Of a stretch of DNA of 64,000 bases, positions 19,867 to 29,049 are shown in pieces. Each line of letters opens with the position of its first letter. Position 1 is the first letter of the stretch. The stretch covers positions 496,001-560,000 of the forward strand of contig NZ_VCMZ01000001.1 of assembly GCF_006352475.1 (NCBI RefSeq), read 5' to 3'. Both the position numbers and the translations under genes were made by a program. The stretch is from Acinetobacter pullicarnis (GTDB lineage: Bacteria; Pseudomonadota; Gammaproteobacteria; Pseudomonadales; Moraxellaceae). The notes below the pieces were generated by a model. It worked only from the letters and a program-made list of their open reading frames with translations, searched no databases and had not been told where the DNA came from.

Positions 19867-20670
19867 ATGTCGAATTCTACGCTGATTGAATCAGTTGCCT
19901 TGGCCTTGAGACAAGCCACGCATCATCAGGCTGCGATTGCTCCCGTTCGTGCTGAACTTGGTGGTGAATATGCAGACTTGGATGCTGCTTATGCTGTTCA
20001 AGAAATCAATACGCAAGCCGCTTTAGGGCAGGGTCGTCGCTTGGTTGGACGGAAAATCGGGCTGACGTCAAAAGTCGTGCAAACCCAGTTGGGGGTTGAT
20101 CAGCCTGATTTTGGAATGTTATTTGCCGATATGGCTTATGGCGATGGTGAAAGCATTGCAATAGATCAGTTTATTCAGCCCAAAGTTGAAGCTGAAATTG
20201 CCTTGGTGTTGCAACACGATCTTGATAAGGCGCAGCACAACTATGCCGATATTATCAGTGCGACCGCCTATGCCTTGGCTGCAATTGAAATTGTTGATAG
20301 CCGCATTGAAAACTGGAAAATCTCGATTATTGATACCGTTGCGGACAATGCGTCTTCAGCGGCCTTTGTATTGGGTTCACGTCCAGTCAAGCTGGAAAAC
20401 TTGGATTTACTCAATTGCAAAATGCAGATGACCCGTGGTGATGAGGTGGTTTCACAGGGGACTGGGCGTGCTTGTTTGGGCAACCCATTGAATGCTGCGG
20501 TGTGGTTGGCAGATGAAATGGTACGTCGTGGTCGTCCACTGCGTGCGGGAGATTTGATTTTGACCGGAGCACTGGGACCCATGGTGGTGGTGCAAGCGGG
20601 TGATGTATTTAAGGTTGAGATCGAAGGATTGGGTGAGCTCAGTGCGGTATTCGCTGCGGCATCGAATTGA
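19867..20670 (+). CDS. mhpD: 2-keto-4-pentenoate hydratase
   Basis: Adds water to 2-hydroxypenta-2,4-dienoate to give 4-hydroxy-2-oxovalerate in the lower meta-cleavage pathway. About 267 residues from the ATG at 19867, which has AAGGAA 7 nt upstream; E. coli MhpD is 269. Family segments: GRKIGLTSKVVQTQLGVDQPDFG, QPKVEAEIALVL (metal-binding glutamates) and EIVDSRIENWKISIIDTVADNASS. First gene of mhpD-mhpF-mhpE, 25 nt before mhpF. Confidence 0.93.
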   Translation: MSNSTLIESVALALRQATHHQAAIAPVRAELGGEYADLDAAYAVQEINTQAALGQGRRLVGRKIGLTSKVVQTQLGVDQPDFGMLFADMAYGDGESIAIDQFIQPKVEAEIALVLQHDLDKAQHNYADIISATAYALAAIEIVDSRIENWKISIIDTVADNASSAAFVLGSRPVKLENLDLLNCKMQMTRGDEVVSQGTGRACLGNPLNAAVWLADEMVRRGRPLRAGDLILTGALGPMVVVQAGDVFKVEIEGLGELSAVFAAASN

Positions 20671-20695
20671 TGGAACCAGAAAAGAGAATCGCTAA

Positions 20696-21604
20696 ATGAA
20701 AAAGATAAAATGCGCCTTAATTGGCCCAGGCAATATTGGTACAGATTTACTGTATAAATTACAACGTAGTGAAATTTTAGAGCCAGTCTGGATGGTGGGG
20801 ATCGATCCGCAGTCTGAAGGCTTGCTTCGTGCAGCGCAAATGGGCTTAAAAACCACCAGTGATGGGGTGGATGGCTTGTTGCCACACGTTTTGGCGGATG
20901 AAGTGCAAATTGCATTTGATGCGACATCGGCTTATGTGCATGCGGAAAATAGTCGTAAGCTCAATGAACTTGGCGTATTGATGATTGATCTCACGCCTGC
21001 TGCAATCGGTCCTTTCTGTGTACCACCAGTGAATTTGAATGCCTTATTAGATGCTGGACAAGTACCCAATGTGAATATGGTGACTTGTGGTGGACAAGCC
21101 ACCATTCCTATGGTTGCGGCAATTTCACAAGTACAGCCGGTTGCTTATGCAGAGATTATTGCAACGGTATCGACCAAGTCGGTTGGGCCGGGAACACGTA
21201 AAAACATTGATGAATTCACTCGAACCACGGCAGGGGCGATTGAGCAGGTGGGCGGTGCCAAGCAAGGCAAGGCCATTATTATTATCAATCCGGCTGAGCC
21301 GCCATTAATGATGCGCGACACGGTGCATTGTTTGGTTGAAGGTGAGCCAGATCAAGCTGCGATTACCGCATCCGTCCACGCCATGATTGCCCAAGTACAG
21401 CAATATGTACCCGGCTATCGCTTGGTGAATGGCCCGATCTTTGAAGATAATCGTGTTTCGGTGTATTTGGAAGTTCAGGGTCTTGGTGATTTCTTACCTG
21501 TTTATGCCGGTAATCTCGACATTATGACCGCTGCTGCTGCGCGCACTGCGGAAATGTTTGCTGAACGTCTTGTGAAACGTGCTGAGGAGTCTGCGCATGT
21601 CTAA
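20696..21604 (+). CDS. mhpF: acetaldehyde dehydrogenase (acetylating)
   Basis: Converts acetaldehyde released by MhpE to acetyl-CoA with NAD+ and CoA. 302 residues. N-terminal NAD-binding motif [13 protein letters not shown]; catalytic cysteine in [14 protein letters not shown] near residue 130; C-terminal [13 protein letters not shown]. In this family MhpF and MhpE form a channelling complex. Its last 8 nt overlap the mhpE start. Confidence 0.95.
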   Translation: MKKIKCALIGPGNIGTDLLYKLQRSEILEPVWMVGIDPQSEGLLRAAQMGLKTTSDGVDGLLPHVLADEVQIAFDATSAYVHAENSRKLNELGVLMIDLTPAAIGPFCVPPVNLNALLDAGQVPNVNMVTCGGQATIPMVAAISQVQPVAYAEIIATVSTKSVGPGTRKNIDEFTRTTAGAIEQVGGAKQGKAIIIINPAEPPLMMRDTVHCLVEGEPDQAAITASVHAMIAQVQQYVPGYRLVNGPIFEDNRVSVYLEVQGLGDFLPVYAGNLDIMTAAAARTAEMFAERLVKRAEESAHV

Positions 21605-22616
21605 AATTATTGTGCACGATATGACCTTGCGTGATGGTATGCATCCACAACGTCATCAAACAAGTATTGAACAAATGATTGCCATTTCAACTGCTTTAGA
21701 CCAAGCAGGGGTGCCACTGATTGAAGTGACACATGGTGATGGCTTGGGTGGTTCGTCAGTGAACTATGGTTTTGCGGCCGCGACGGATGAGCAGTATCTG
21801 ACTGCGGTGGTGCCGCGCATGCAGCAGGCTAAAATTTCAGCTTTACTGATTCCGGGAATTGGCACGGTCGACCATTTAAAAATGGCGCATGAGATTGGGG
21901 TGAGTACCATTCGTGTCGCCACGCACTGTACGGAAGCGGACGTGTCCGAGCAACACATCCATACGGCACGACAGTTGGGGATGGATACGGTTGGTTTCTT
22001 AATGTTGGCACATATGGCTACACCTGCGCAGCTGTTGCAAGAAGCTGAAAAAATGGTGTCCTATGGTGCTAACTGTATTTATGTCACCGACTCTGCTGGC
22101 TATATGTTGCCGCAAGATGTGACGGATCGTGTTGCAGCTTTACGCCAAAGTCTAGATGCCAAAATTGAAATTGGTTTTCATGGGCATCATAACTTGGGCA
22201 TGGGAGTGGCTAACACCGTGGCCGCAGTTGATGCTGGGGCGACTCGGGTGGACTTGGCGGCGGCTGGTTTAGGGGCAGGTGCAGGCAATACACCACTTGA
22301 ACTGTTTATTGCCGTTGCCAATCGTATGGGCTTGGAAACGGGTGTCGATCTGTTTAAGGTTCAAGATATTGCAGAAGACTTGGTGATTCCAATGATGCTC
22401 AATCCGATTCGTGCGGATCGCGATGCAGCGACGCTGGGGTATGCTGGGGTGTATTCATCGTTCTTATTGTTTGCTAAACGTGCAGAAGCAAAATATGGGG
22501 TTTCAGCACGTGAAATCTTAATGGAGCTTGGTCGTCGCGGCACCGTGGGCGGTCAGGAAGATATGATCGAAGATCTCGCTTTGACCATGTCTAAAGCCAA
22601 GGCAGCACAAAGCTAA
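21597..22616 (+). CDS. mhpE: 4-hydroxy-2-oxovalerate aldolase
   Basis: DRE-TIM metallolyase that splits 4-hydroxy-2-oxovalerate into pyruvate and acetaldehyde. Start at the ATG at 21597 ([21 protein letters not shown]), with GAGGAG upstream and an 8-nt overlap with mhpF. About 339 residues. The DMTLRDGMH motif holds the metal and substrate ligands, and [15 protein letters not shown] contains the metal-binding histidines. Last gene of the mhpDFE operon, closed by a strong terminator. Confidence 0.96.
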   Translation: MSKIIVHDMTLRDGMHPQRHQTSIEQMIAISTALDQAGVPLIEVTHGDGLGGSSVNYGFAAATDEQYLTAVVPRMQQAKISALLIPGIGTVDHLKMAHEIGVSTIRVATHCTEADVSEQHIHTARQLGMDTVGFLMLAHMATPAQLLQEAEKMVSYGANCIYVTDSAGYMLPQDVTDRVAALRQSLDAKIEIGFHGHHNLGMGVANTVAAVDAGATRVDLAAAGLGAGAGNTPLELFIAVANRMGLETGVDLFKVQDIAEDLVIPMMLNPIRADRDAATLGYAGVYSSFLLFAKRAEAKYGVSAREILMELGRRGTVGGQEDMIEDLALTMSKAKAAQS

Positions 22617-22640
22617 GTCGCGGTAAGACATTTGGGAATT

Positions 22641-22677
22641 GACGCCAGTTCGCGGTATGCGAACTGGCGTTTTTTTA
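22641..22677 (+). terminator. intrinsic terminator of mhpDFE
   Basis: GACGCCAGTTCGC with its reverse complement around a short loop, followed by seven T. About 25 nt after mhpE. Confidence 0.92.
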
Positions 22678-23051
22678 TTTGTGGCTAGTGCATGAGTAAA
22701 TGTTGTTTGAAAATATTGAGGAACGTCACGACTCAATTTGGACGGGACGTGCTTAGGATTTAAACAAAGCTGATGTTGCTGTTTTAATGGGGAGAAGAGG
22801 GCGGGATTGATATAAAACAGCGATATGAAAATGTAAGATAAGTATTAGTGTATAGGGTGATTTTTACGACTCATATAAAAAATAGATGCTAAGGGGTGAA
22901 GTCTGAATAAATACGCTTTGAAGCATGTTGAAATATAAGGGTTTATCTTTTTTAATATGGTTTTTTCTTGTCAATTAAACTTTAGTCTAGCTATTGCGGT
23001 TTTTTACATAATGTAACTATTTGCATGGGGTTAAGACAAAGGAAAGTCGAC
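22678..23051. other. intergenic region upstream of the mhpT-like gene
   Basis: About 375 bp of AT-rich DNA. TTGTCA at 22968-22973 could be a -35 element, without a strong matching -10. No gene seen. Likely carries the transporter promoter and regulator sites. Confidence 0.4.
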
Positions 23052-24299
23052 ATGGATCATCAAATCAAAGATCAAAAAAACACTTCGCCAATCACCGTAC
23101 TTATCTGCTTTATCATTGCAGTGATTGAAGGAGCAGATTTACAGGCAGCAGGTATTGCTGCTTCAGGTATTAAACAGTATTTCGCGTTAAGCCCAGAGCA
23201 ACTGGGTATCTTTTTTAGTGCAGGCATTTTAGGCCTCTTACCGGGAACGGTATTGGGTGGACGCTATGCCGACAAAGTCGGGCGTAAAAAAGTCCTGATT
23301 TGGTCAGTCGCAATATTTGCAGTATTTACGCTCATGACCGTTTGGGTCAACTCCTTCTATAGCTTACTTGCCGTGCGTTTTTTGGCTGGCGTTGGCATGG
23401 GCGCAGCTTTACCTAATTTGATTACTTTGGCTTCAGAAGCCACGACAGCTGAAAACCGAGGTCGAGCAGTTGGCTTGATGTATTGCGGTATGCCAGTTGG
23501 TGCCTTGTTGTTGTCAACATGGTCTGCTTTTGATCAAAGCGGTGACTGGAAAACCGTATTCTATTTAGGCGGTATCTTGCCATTATTGGCGATTCCTTTA
23601 ATGATTTATTGCCTCCCGGAATCGAAAGAATACCTACAGTCCGTTAAAGACAAAGTTGCCAATAAAGTAAAAGAAGCCGGTTTTAAAGTAATTTTCAGTG
23701 CACCGTATATTGCTCGCACTTTATTACTTTGGGTGAGCTATTTCTTCACCTTAATGGTGGTTTATATTATGTTGAGCTGGTTGCCTTCATTATTTATGGA
23801 ATTGGGCTTCAGTCGTCAACAAGGCAGTATGGCGCAAGTATTCTTTATGATCGGTGCTTTCTTTGGAACCGTTATACTTGGAATACTCATTGATCGCTGG
23901 AATAAAGTGCTGGTCATTGGCATGATGTATTTGGGGATATTGGCTGGATTACTCTGTTTAAATGCAGCAACCACACTGACAACGATTTATATGGCAGCGG
24001 CATTAACAGGAACATTTACCATTGGTGGGCAGGGCGTATTATATGCCTACGGCAGTTTTGTTTATCCAGCACATTTAAGAGGAACAGGTGTGGGGGCTGC
24101 TTCTGCAGTTGGCCGCGTTGGTGCGATGTTGGGGCCGACAGTTGCAGGGATGATTATTGCTTCAGGTGCTGGTGCATCAGGCGTCTTTACTGCCGCGATT
24201 CCAGGTATTGTGTTGGCAGCGATCATTATGATGTTGCTGTCAAGAAAGCTTGAGAAACCGCAACAGCTGAATCCTGCAAACCAAGCCGTTTCATCATAA
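23052..24299 (+). CDS. mhpT: MFS transporter, aromatic acid:H+ symporter family (MhpT-like)
   Basis: Inner-membrane uptake protein of about 415 residues with 12 predicted transmembrane helices. The start EGADLQAAGIAASGIKQYF and the loop GGRYADKVGRKKVLIW (MFS motif between TM2 and TM3) closely resemble E. coli MhpT. AALPNLITLASEA and MYCGMPVGALL agree. Start chosen at the ATG at 23052 behind AAAGGAAAG. In this island it should import 3-phenylpropionate, cinnamate or hydroxy derivatives; the exact substrate is inferred. Confidence 0.88.
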   Translation: MDHQIKDQKNTSPITVLICFIIAVIEGADLQAAGIAASGIKQYFALSPEQLGIFFSAGILGLLPGTVLGGRYADKVGRKKVLIWSVAIFAVFTLMTVWVNSFYSLLAVRFLAGVGMGAALPNLITLASEATTAENRGRAVGLMYCGMPVGALLLSTWSAFDQSGDWKTVFYLGGILPLLAIPLMIYCLPESKEYLQSVKDKVANKVKEAGFKVIFSAPYIARTLLLWVSYFFTLMVVYIMLSWLPSLFMELGFSRQQGSMAQVFFMIGAFFGTVILGILIDRWNKVLVIGMMYLGILAGLLCLNAATTLTTIYMAAALTGTFTIGGQGVLYAYGSFVYPAHLRGTGVGAASAVGRVGAMLGPTVAGMIIASGAGASGVFTAAIPGIVLAAIIMMLLSRKLEKPQQLNPANQAVSS

Positions 24300-24321
24300 G
24301 TTCTATCCCTTGTATGAGGTT

Positions 24322-24356
24322 AAGAAGTGACTTCGAATGATTCGAGGTGACTTCTT
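24322..24356 (+). terminator. imperfect terminator hairpin after mhpT-like gene
   Basis: Sixteen-nucleotide arms (AAGAAGTGACTTCGAA against TTCGAGGTGACTTCTT) with one mismatch and one wobble around TGA, followed by GGTTTTG. Between the transporter and the LysR gene. Confidence 0.55.
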
Positions 24357-24408
24357 GGTTTTGAAGCAAATCGAATGATTTGTTTCAGCATTTTAAGGAA
24401 GATGAATC

Positions 24409-25293
24409 ATGCTGGCTTTAAGACATTTAAGGTATTTTTTGAGTATTTGTGAAGAAAAAAGTTTTGTTTCTGCCGCAAGAAAACTCAATACCGTACAGTC
24501 CTCGCTCAGTCAACAAATGAAAGATTTGGAAGATTATATTGGGGTTGAATTATTTGAACGCAGTGGTCGGGTGTTCAAGCTCAGCAAAGCGGGTGAAGTA
24601 TTTTTAGTAGAAGCCCGAAAAACACTGGTTGAAGCTGAAAAGGCACGTAACTATGCCAAAAAGCTCAATGCGAAATATGCCACTGTAAAAATCGGGGTGC
24701 TGAATGGGGTAGAAGTTAAAATCCCCAATATTATTTTAGATGCGATCAAGGACCAAGCCGCTTCGGTTAAAGTTGAGTTAATTAGCGATACGGGTCCCGT
24801 ACTCATTAAAAAACTCGAAAAGGGGGAGATTGATTTAGCCTTCACTCGCAATAATATTCAAAATGAAGAAATGGGCAGCCTAGAGTGTTTGGAAGAAGAC
24901 CTCTGGTTGGTCTTGCCTAAAAACCATCCATTGAATAAGTACTCTTATATTCCCTTAAAAGAATTGAATGGCGTCGATTTTCTGTTGCCCGCTGAAACGC
25001 ATGCACCCGAATTAAGAGCACTGGTCTTGGAGATTATGGCGAAAAACAATATCAAGTTAAATGTAGTGATGGAATCAGAAAATGCTTTTGTCACCATGAG
25101 CTATGTCAATATGGGCATGGGAGTTTCAATTTTGCCTGACTTTATTCATGGTATTGCCACCAGTAATACAGTCATTAAAAAGTTTACCAATATTAATCCC
25201 AAGATTAAGCTGTATCTCAATTATAAAAACACCAAAAATACCGCATCATTGGATACTTTAATTGAAAACTTTAAGAAAATGAAAAATCGCTAG
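24409..25293 (+). CDS. LysR-type regulator, HcaR-like (paralogue 1)
   Basis: 294 residues. The N-terminal winged HTH (LRHLRYFLSICEEKSFVSAARKLNTVQSSLSQQ) is of the CatM/BenM/HcaR type. The C-terminal effector-binding domain includes IDLAFTRNNI and NMGMGVSILPDF. AAGGAAG precedes the ATG. It follows mhpT in the same direction, though a hairpin lies between. It probably responds to a pathway intermediate and controls mhpT, the porin or mhpDFE; which is not shown by sequence. Confidence 0.88.
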   Translation: MLALRHLRYFLSICEEKSFVSAARKLNTVQSSLSQQMKDLEDYIGVELFERSGRVFKLSKAGEVFLVEARKTLVEAEKARNYAKKLNAKYATVKIGVLNGVEVKIPNIILDAIKDQAASVKVELISDTGPVLIKKLEKGEIDLAFTRNNIQNEEMGSLECLEEDLWLVLPKNHPLNKYSYIPLKELNGVDFLLPAETHAPELRALVLEIMAKNNIKLNVVMESENAFVTMSYVNMGMGVSILPDFIHGIATSNTVIKKFTNINPKIKLYLNYKNTKNTASLDTLIENFKKMKNR

Positions 25294-25317
25294 CAGCCTG
25301 TGAGTTTGCTTTGCCCA

Positions 25318-25363
25318 ACTGTATAAGCCTCCTCGCGAATATTGGCAAGGAGGCTTATACAGT
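25318..25363. terminator. hairpin between convergent LysR and porin genes
   Basis: ACTGTATAAGCCTCCT and AGGAGGCTTATACAGT are exact inverted copies (16 bp) around a 14-nt loop, between two convergent genes. No long T run on either strand; a bidirectional terminator is the likely role. Confidence 0.65.
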
Positions 25364-25395
25364 TAAGGTGATGATTGAATCAAGCGTTGAACGGT

Positions 25396-26652
25396 TTATT
25401 TAAAGGTCCAGGTATAGTCAATATTGACGCGGGTTTCATCTGCGGGTTTAAACGATGCATTTTGGGCAAAGTTATTGTCATACATGGCATAACGCGCTCT
25501 TAAACCTAAGCCTTTGAGCATGCCTGTTTGTAGGGTGTATTGCAGATCAAAATCCCAAGAATCCTCTTTAAGCTTAGTGCCACCCAAATGGGGCAGATCG
25601 ATATGACTGCCTTTGTTGTAACGGGTCATAAACTTCAGACCGGGTAAGTAATCCTTAAAGTCATAGTCATAGCGTAGGCCATAAACCTGTTCTTTGGGGT
25701 TTAAAAAATCGGTACTCCAACCATCAATAAAAATCAGCACCTCACCACCAGATAAATAGGGATGTGCAGTATCACCATAGTTTTGCATGGTACTGAAAGT
25801 AAGCGTGTGATTATTGTGATTCAGTCCTAAATTGGCAGTTGCAAGCGTATTGTCTATTTTACCTGCACGTGCTTGACCATTTTCACTGCTGTTCCAAAGT
25901 CGAATATCCGTGATCAACTTACTCTGATCATTAAGTGCCATATTATTTTTAAAGGTGAATGCCGTTTGATTATAAATATCCTCGGCTACTCCATAATATA
26001 AGCCGACTTGGGTGTTTTTAGAGAGATTGTATTTTCCACCAGCAAAGGAAAAAGAATCTGTTTCTGCCATTTTAAAGCGGCCATTAAATGCAGTATTGGT
26101 CATCTTTTCATAATTGGTTGAATCGCGATGATTCACCTTGTTGATATAACCCGCAACCAAATCAAAATCTGAGAGTGCTTGGCTTTGCAGCATGCCCCCT
26201 AAAAAGGTTTGTGGCAGTAATCGAGAGGGTGAGCTAAAGATTACAGGCGTCCACGGCTGCAAAGTACCCAGTTTAACCTCGGTTTTTTGATATTTAACTT
26301 TGGCCGTTACCCCAATTTCACTGGCCGTTTTGGAGCGCTCACGGGTCTTTGGATCTGTGGGTAATAAACCACTGCCAAGATATTTTTCATCTCCTTGCAG
26401 TTTCACTGAGGTTAGCGTTTGTACATCTAAACCAAAGCCAACTGTGCCTGGGGTATAACCCGATTGAATGTTGAGTATAAAACCTTGGGCCCAGTCCTTG
26501 GCACCCGGTATGGCTTTAAAATCAGTAAAGTCTCGATCTAAATAAAAGTTGCGTGTGGTCAGTTTTACTGAACTGTCATCAATAAAACTATTGGCGTGGC
26601 TATAAATACTAAACGTCGAAATGATGAGTAGTGAAAGTTGAGTTTTGTTCAT
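25396..26652 (-). CDS. OprD family outer membrane porin
   Basis: 418 residues with a signal peptide cleaved after SHA, then SFIDDSSVKLTTRNFYLDRDF, the classic OprD-family start. Typical later segments include QGFILNIQSGYTPGTVGFGLDVQ, RLLPQTFLGGMLQS and a C-terminal beta-strand ending in aromatic F (YTWTFK). OprD porins form 18-stranded channels for carboxylate-bearing small molecules. Lying inside the hca-mhp island, it probably admits phenylpropionate or cinnamate. Transcribed towards the LysR gene. Confidence 0.9.
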   Translation of the reverse strand: MNKTQLSLLIISTFSIYSHANSFIDDSSVKLTTRNFYLDRDFTDFKAIPGAKDWAQGFILNIQSGYTPGTVGFGLDVQTLTSVKLQGDEKYLGSGLLPTDPKTRERSKTASEIGVTAKVKYQKTEVKLGTLQPWTPVIFSSPSRLLPQTFLGGMLQSQALSDFDLVAGYINKVNHRDSTNYEKMTNTAFNGRFKMAETDSFSFAGGKYNLSKNTQVGLYYGVAEDIYNQTAFTFKNNMALNDQSKLITDIRLWNSSENGQARAGKIDNTLATANLGLNHNNHTLTFSTMQNYGDTAHPYLSGGEVLIFIDGWSTDFLNPKEQVYGLRYDYDFKDYLPGLKFMTRYNKGSHIDLPHLGGTKLKEDSWDFDLQYTLQTGMLKGLGLRARYAMYDNNFAQNASFKPADETRVNIDYTWTFK

Positions 26653-26850
26653 TGTTCGTTCCTAAACAGATGATTAAAAAGTCCTTTTAACTTTTAATTA
26701 AATTATAAACAGGCAATTTTTTAATACTAATTCATATTAAAGATGCTGGTTTTTATAATCGTTATAACTGTTTTTTTGCGATGAGTTTATGAGGTGTTTA
26801 TTTGAGAGTGCTGTTTGTGAATTCTAATTTTTCTGTTTTATTTTATTATA

Positions 26851-26881
26851 AAAAAGCCCGCCTTATATTAAGGCGAGCGCT
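26851..26881 (-). terminator. intrinsic terminator of the mhpC-like gene
   Basis: On the minus strand GCTCGCCTTA pairs with TAAGGCGGGC (one mismatch) and is followed by six T. About 50 nt after the hydrolase stop codon. Confidence 0.85.
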
Positions 26882-26927
26882 GGAAACAGATTGGAACTAT
26901 TTTAACCATTCTATTTGGAAATTGTAT

Positions 26928-27776
26928 TTAACAACCGTGCTGTTTTAAGTAGTTGCAGATAATCGTATTAAATTCTTCCGATTTTTCCACTTGAGACCAA
27001 TGACCACATTGATTGAAAATATGCGCATCGGCATGTGGCACTGTATTTAAAATATCCCAACTACGACTAACAGGAATCACCACATCTTGGACGCCATGGA
27101 TTAACAAAACGGGGAGGTCGATATTTTTCATTTTTTCAAAGTCGAGTGGTAATGCAAAACGATCACGATCACGTGCGCCCACCACTTCTAATAAACGGTC
27201 TGAGGCAAAATCATTTTTTGCGGCTTCAAAGCGGACTTTGACCAATTCATCGGTGATCAGTGTTTTGTCGACCACAAACATTTCGAGGGTTTTTTTAATA
27301 CCCGCAAGTGATAACTCAGGATTGGCATGTTGTTTTAAGGCTGCGGTTTGTTTGGCGCCACCTGTGCCCATCGACACAATACCGAGCAGACGTTCAGGAT
27401 AATCGAGTGCCATTTGAAAAGCCAACCAACCGCCCAATGAGTTACCGACCACCCAGGTTTTTTCAATACCAGCTTTATCTAAAAAGCGAATCGCATGCTC
27501 AACCCACGCTTTAATACCGTATGCGGTCCCATCGGCAACCACAGTTTGACCGTAGCCAATGGAGTCAATGGCATAGCAATGCCCAACTTCAGCAATCTGG
27601 TTTAGGTTTAACCACCAGTTCGCCGCAGCAGAAACGCCAGTCCCTGAACCATGTAAAAAGAGAATCGGTGCACCAGCACCCACCTCATGATAATGGGTTA
27701 GTTCGCCAGGGGCAGTTTCTAACCATTGATCTTCGAGGCCGAAAAATGCATCAGTTTTATAATTTGGAACGTCCAT
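26928..27776 (-). CDS. mhpC: alpha/beta hydrolase, meta-cleavage product hydrolase (MhpC-like)
   Basis: About 282 residues from the ATG at 27776 (MDVPNYK); a start three codons earlier is possible. The alpha/beta hydrolase fold shows the oxyanion motif HGSGTG, nucleophile elbow VGNSLGG (Ser) and a C-terminal catalytic HW in NQCGHWSQVEKSEEF. LLIHGVQDVVIP should carry the acid. In this island it should cleave 2-hydroxy-6-oxonona-2,4-dienedioate to succinate and 2-hydroxypentadienoate. It is fairly divergent from E. coli MhpC, so the symbol rests partly on context. Confidence 0.82.
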   Translation of the reverse strand: MDVPNYKTDAFFGLEDQWLETAPGELTHYHEVGAGAPILFLHGSGTGVSAAANWWLNLNQIAEVGHCYAIDSIGYGQTVVADGTAYGIKAWVEHAIRFLDKAGIEKTWVVGNSLGGWLAFQMALDYPERLLGIVSMGTGGAKQTAALKQHANPELSLAGIKKTLEMFVVDKTLITDELVKVRFEAAKNDFASDRLLEVVGARDRDRFALPLDFEKMKNIDLPVLLIHGVQDVVIPVSRSWDILNTVPHADAHIFNQCGHWSQVEKSEEFNTIICNYLKQHGC

Positions 27777-27860
27777 AGCGCACATATAAGGTCCTTTCAG
27801 TTGCGAATAGGCAAGGGGGAGATATCCATAGAATTTGGATACAGTTTCTCCAACGAGATA

Positions 27861-27869
27861 GCAGCATCA
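27861..27869 (+). promoter_or_regulatory. candidate HcaR-like binding motif (copy 3)
   Basis: AGCAGCATC, preceded by GAT, lies 85 bp upstream of the mhpC-like start. It resembles the two GCAGCATAT copies upstream of hcaE. Proposed as a regulator half-site; weak evidence. Confidence 0.25.
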
Positions 27870-27906
27870 TGGTTTAATCTAAAAAATTTCACTAATATAA
27901 TTTATG

Positions 27907-27949
27907 AGCCGAGTCATCGTTTTAAAATCTTAAAAAGCATGACTCGGCT
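27907..27949. terminator. terminator hairpin downstream of the hcaR-like gene
   Basis: AGCCGAGTCAT and ATGACTCGGCT are exact inverted copies around a loop of about 21 nt. It lies just after the minus-strand LysR gene stop, upstream of mhpC. Confidence 0.6.
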
Positions 27950-27956
27950 TAGGTTT

Positions 27957-28841
27957 TTAGATTCTGCTCTGAATCGACTGAATGAACTTTTCGATATTTT
28001 TTAGATTATTTTTGCTGTTATAGCTCATAAATAAGTCGAGTAAGGGCAACTCAATACTGAGTGGTCGTGTGGTAATGTTGTTTTGGTTTTGAATAATCGG
28101 CTCGATATAACAAGGTAAAATCGCACAACCGAGCCCCATATTGACCGAGTTAATATTAAATAAAATATTGCCTGCATGTTGAATCAGATTGAACTTGATA
28201 TTATTTTTTTTGGCAAAATGCATCACCGATTTATGTAAGGTTGGTGCATGTTCAATCGATGCAATAATCAGAGCTTCATTATTGAGGGTTTCAACGGGAA
28301 TGACTTCATATCGACACAGCGGATGATCTTTTGGCAGTAAGAAAATCATTTTTTCTCTGAAAATTAAGTTACTACTGATTTGGTCGGTATTAATATTTTC
28401 TCGTAAAAAACCAATGTCGATGCTGCCCGATTTTAATGCATCTAGCTGTTCAAGCTCATTCATACTCTGCAATGAGATTTTTAAATGTGGGTTTTCAAAT
28501 CGAAGATTGGGCAAAATAACGGGGAAGACTTTTAGCTCAGCCACAGGGACAAAGCCAATCTTTAAACAATTGCTTTGTTCATTGGCGACTTGTTGGGTTT
28601 TTTTAATGGTTAACTCTGCTTGCGCTAAAGTCGCTTGGGCATAAGGTAAAAAATTAAGCCCTTCTTCGGTGAGCTCAACTTTACGCTTGGTACGATTAAA
28701 TAATTTAATTTCTAATTTTTCTTCTAAATACTTAATTTGCTGACTCAGTGATGGTTGTGCGGTAAATAATCTTTGCGCGGCTTTACTGAAATTTAGCTCT
28801 TCAGCAACAGTCACAAAATAACGAAGATGACGTAATTCCAT
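27957..28841 (-). CDS. hcaR: LysR-type regulator, HcaR-like (paralogue 2)
   Basis: About 294 residues. The ATG at 28841 (MELRHLRYFVTVAEELNFSK) is chosen because AGGA lies 8 nt before it and the family begins this way. The HTH region is AAQRLFTAQPSLSQQIKYLEE. LKIGFVPVAELKVFPVILP and GLGCAILPCYIEP match the HcaR/CatM type effector domain. It is divergent from hcaE across a 208-bp intergenic region, the standard arrangement for an activator of that operon. Confidence 0.88.
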   Translation of the reverse strand: MELRHLRYFVTVAEELNFSKAAQRLFTAQPSLSQQIKYLEEKLEIKLFNRTKRKVELTEEGLNFLPYAQATLAQAELTIKKTQQVANEQSNCLKIGFVPVAELKVFPVILPNLRFENPHLKISLQSMNELEQLDALKSGSIDIGFLRENINTDQISSNLIFREKMIFLLPKDHPLCRYEVIPVETLNNEALIIASIEHAPTLHKSVMHFAKKNNIKFNLIQHAGNILFNINSVNMGLGCAILPCYIEPIIQNQNNITTRPLSIELPLLDLFMSYNSKNNLKNIEKFIQSIQSRI

Positions 28842-28891
28842 TTCTCTCATCCTGTAGTTTAATTAATCAGGGTGTTAAGTTTAAATAAACT

Positions 28892-28957
28892 GCAGCATAT
28901 CTGATTTAAATCACTTAAAGCTAATCTTTATAATCGGCATCATCTATAGCAGCATAT
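28892..28957 (+). promoter_or_regulatory. candidate regulator site and promoter upstream of hcaE
   Basis: GCAGCATAT occurs twice (28892-28900 and 28949-28957), 57 bp apart, flanking a TATAAT hexamer at 28929-28934. This could be the hcaE promoter (poor -35 TTAAAT, 17 bp upstream) framed by two LysR half-sites. TATA-N12-TATA at 28929-28948 is a second possible LysR-type site. Confidence 0.35.
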
Positions 28958-29049
28958 ATAAATAATATTTCTCATTCATGATTGTTGAATCCATATTAGC
29001 CCGTAAATGAACCATTTTGATTTTATGGATGCTGACGCTATGGAGAGTA

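Noticed and set aside
20268..20927. 219-codon minus-strand ORF across mhpD-mhpF
   Set aside because: Antisense shadow of two well-supported genes.
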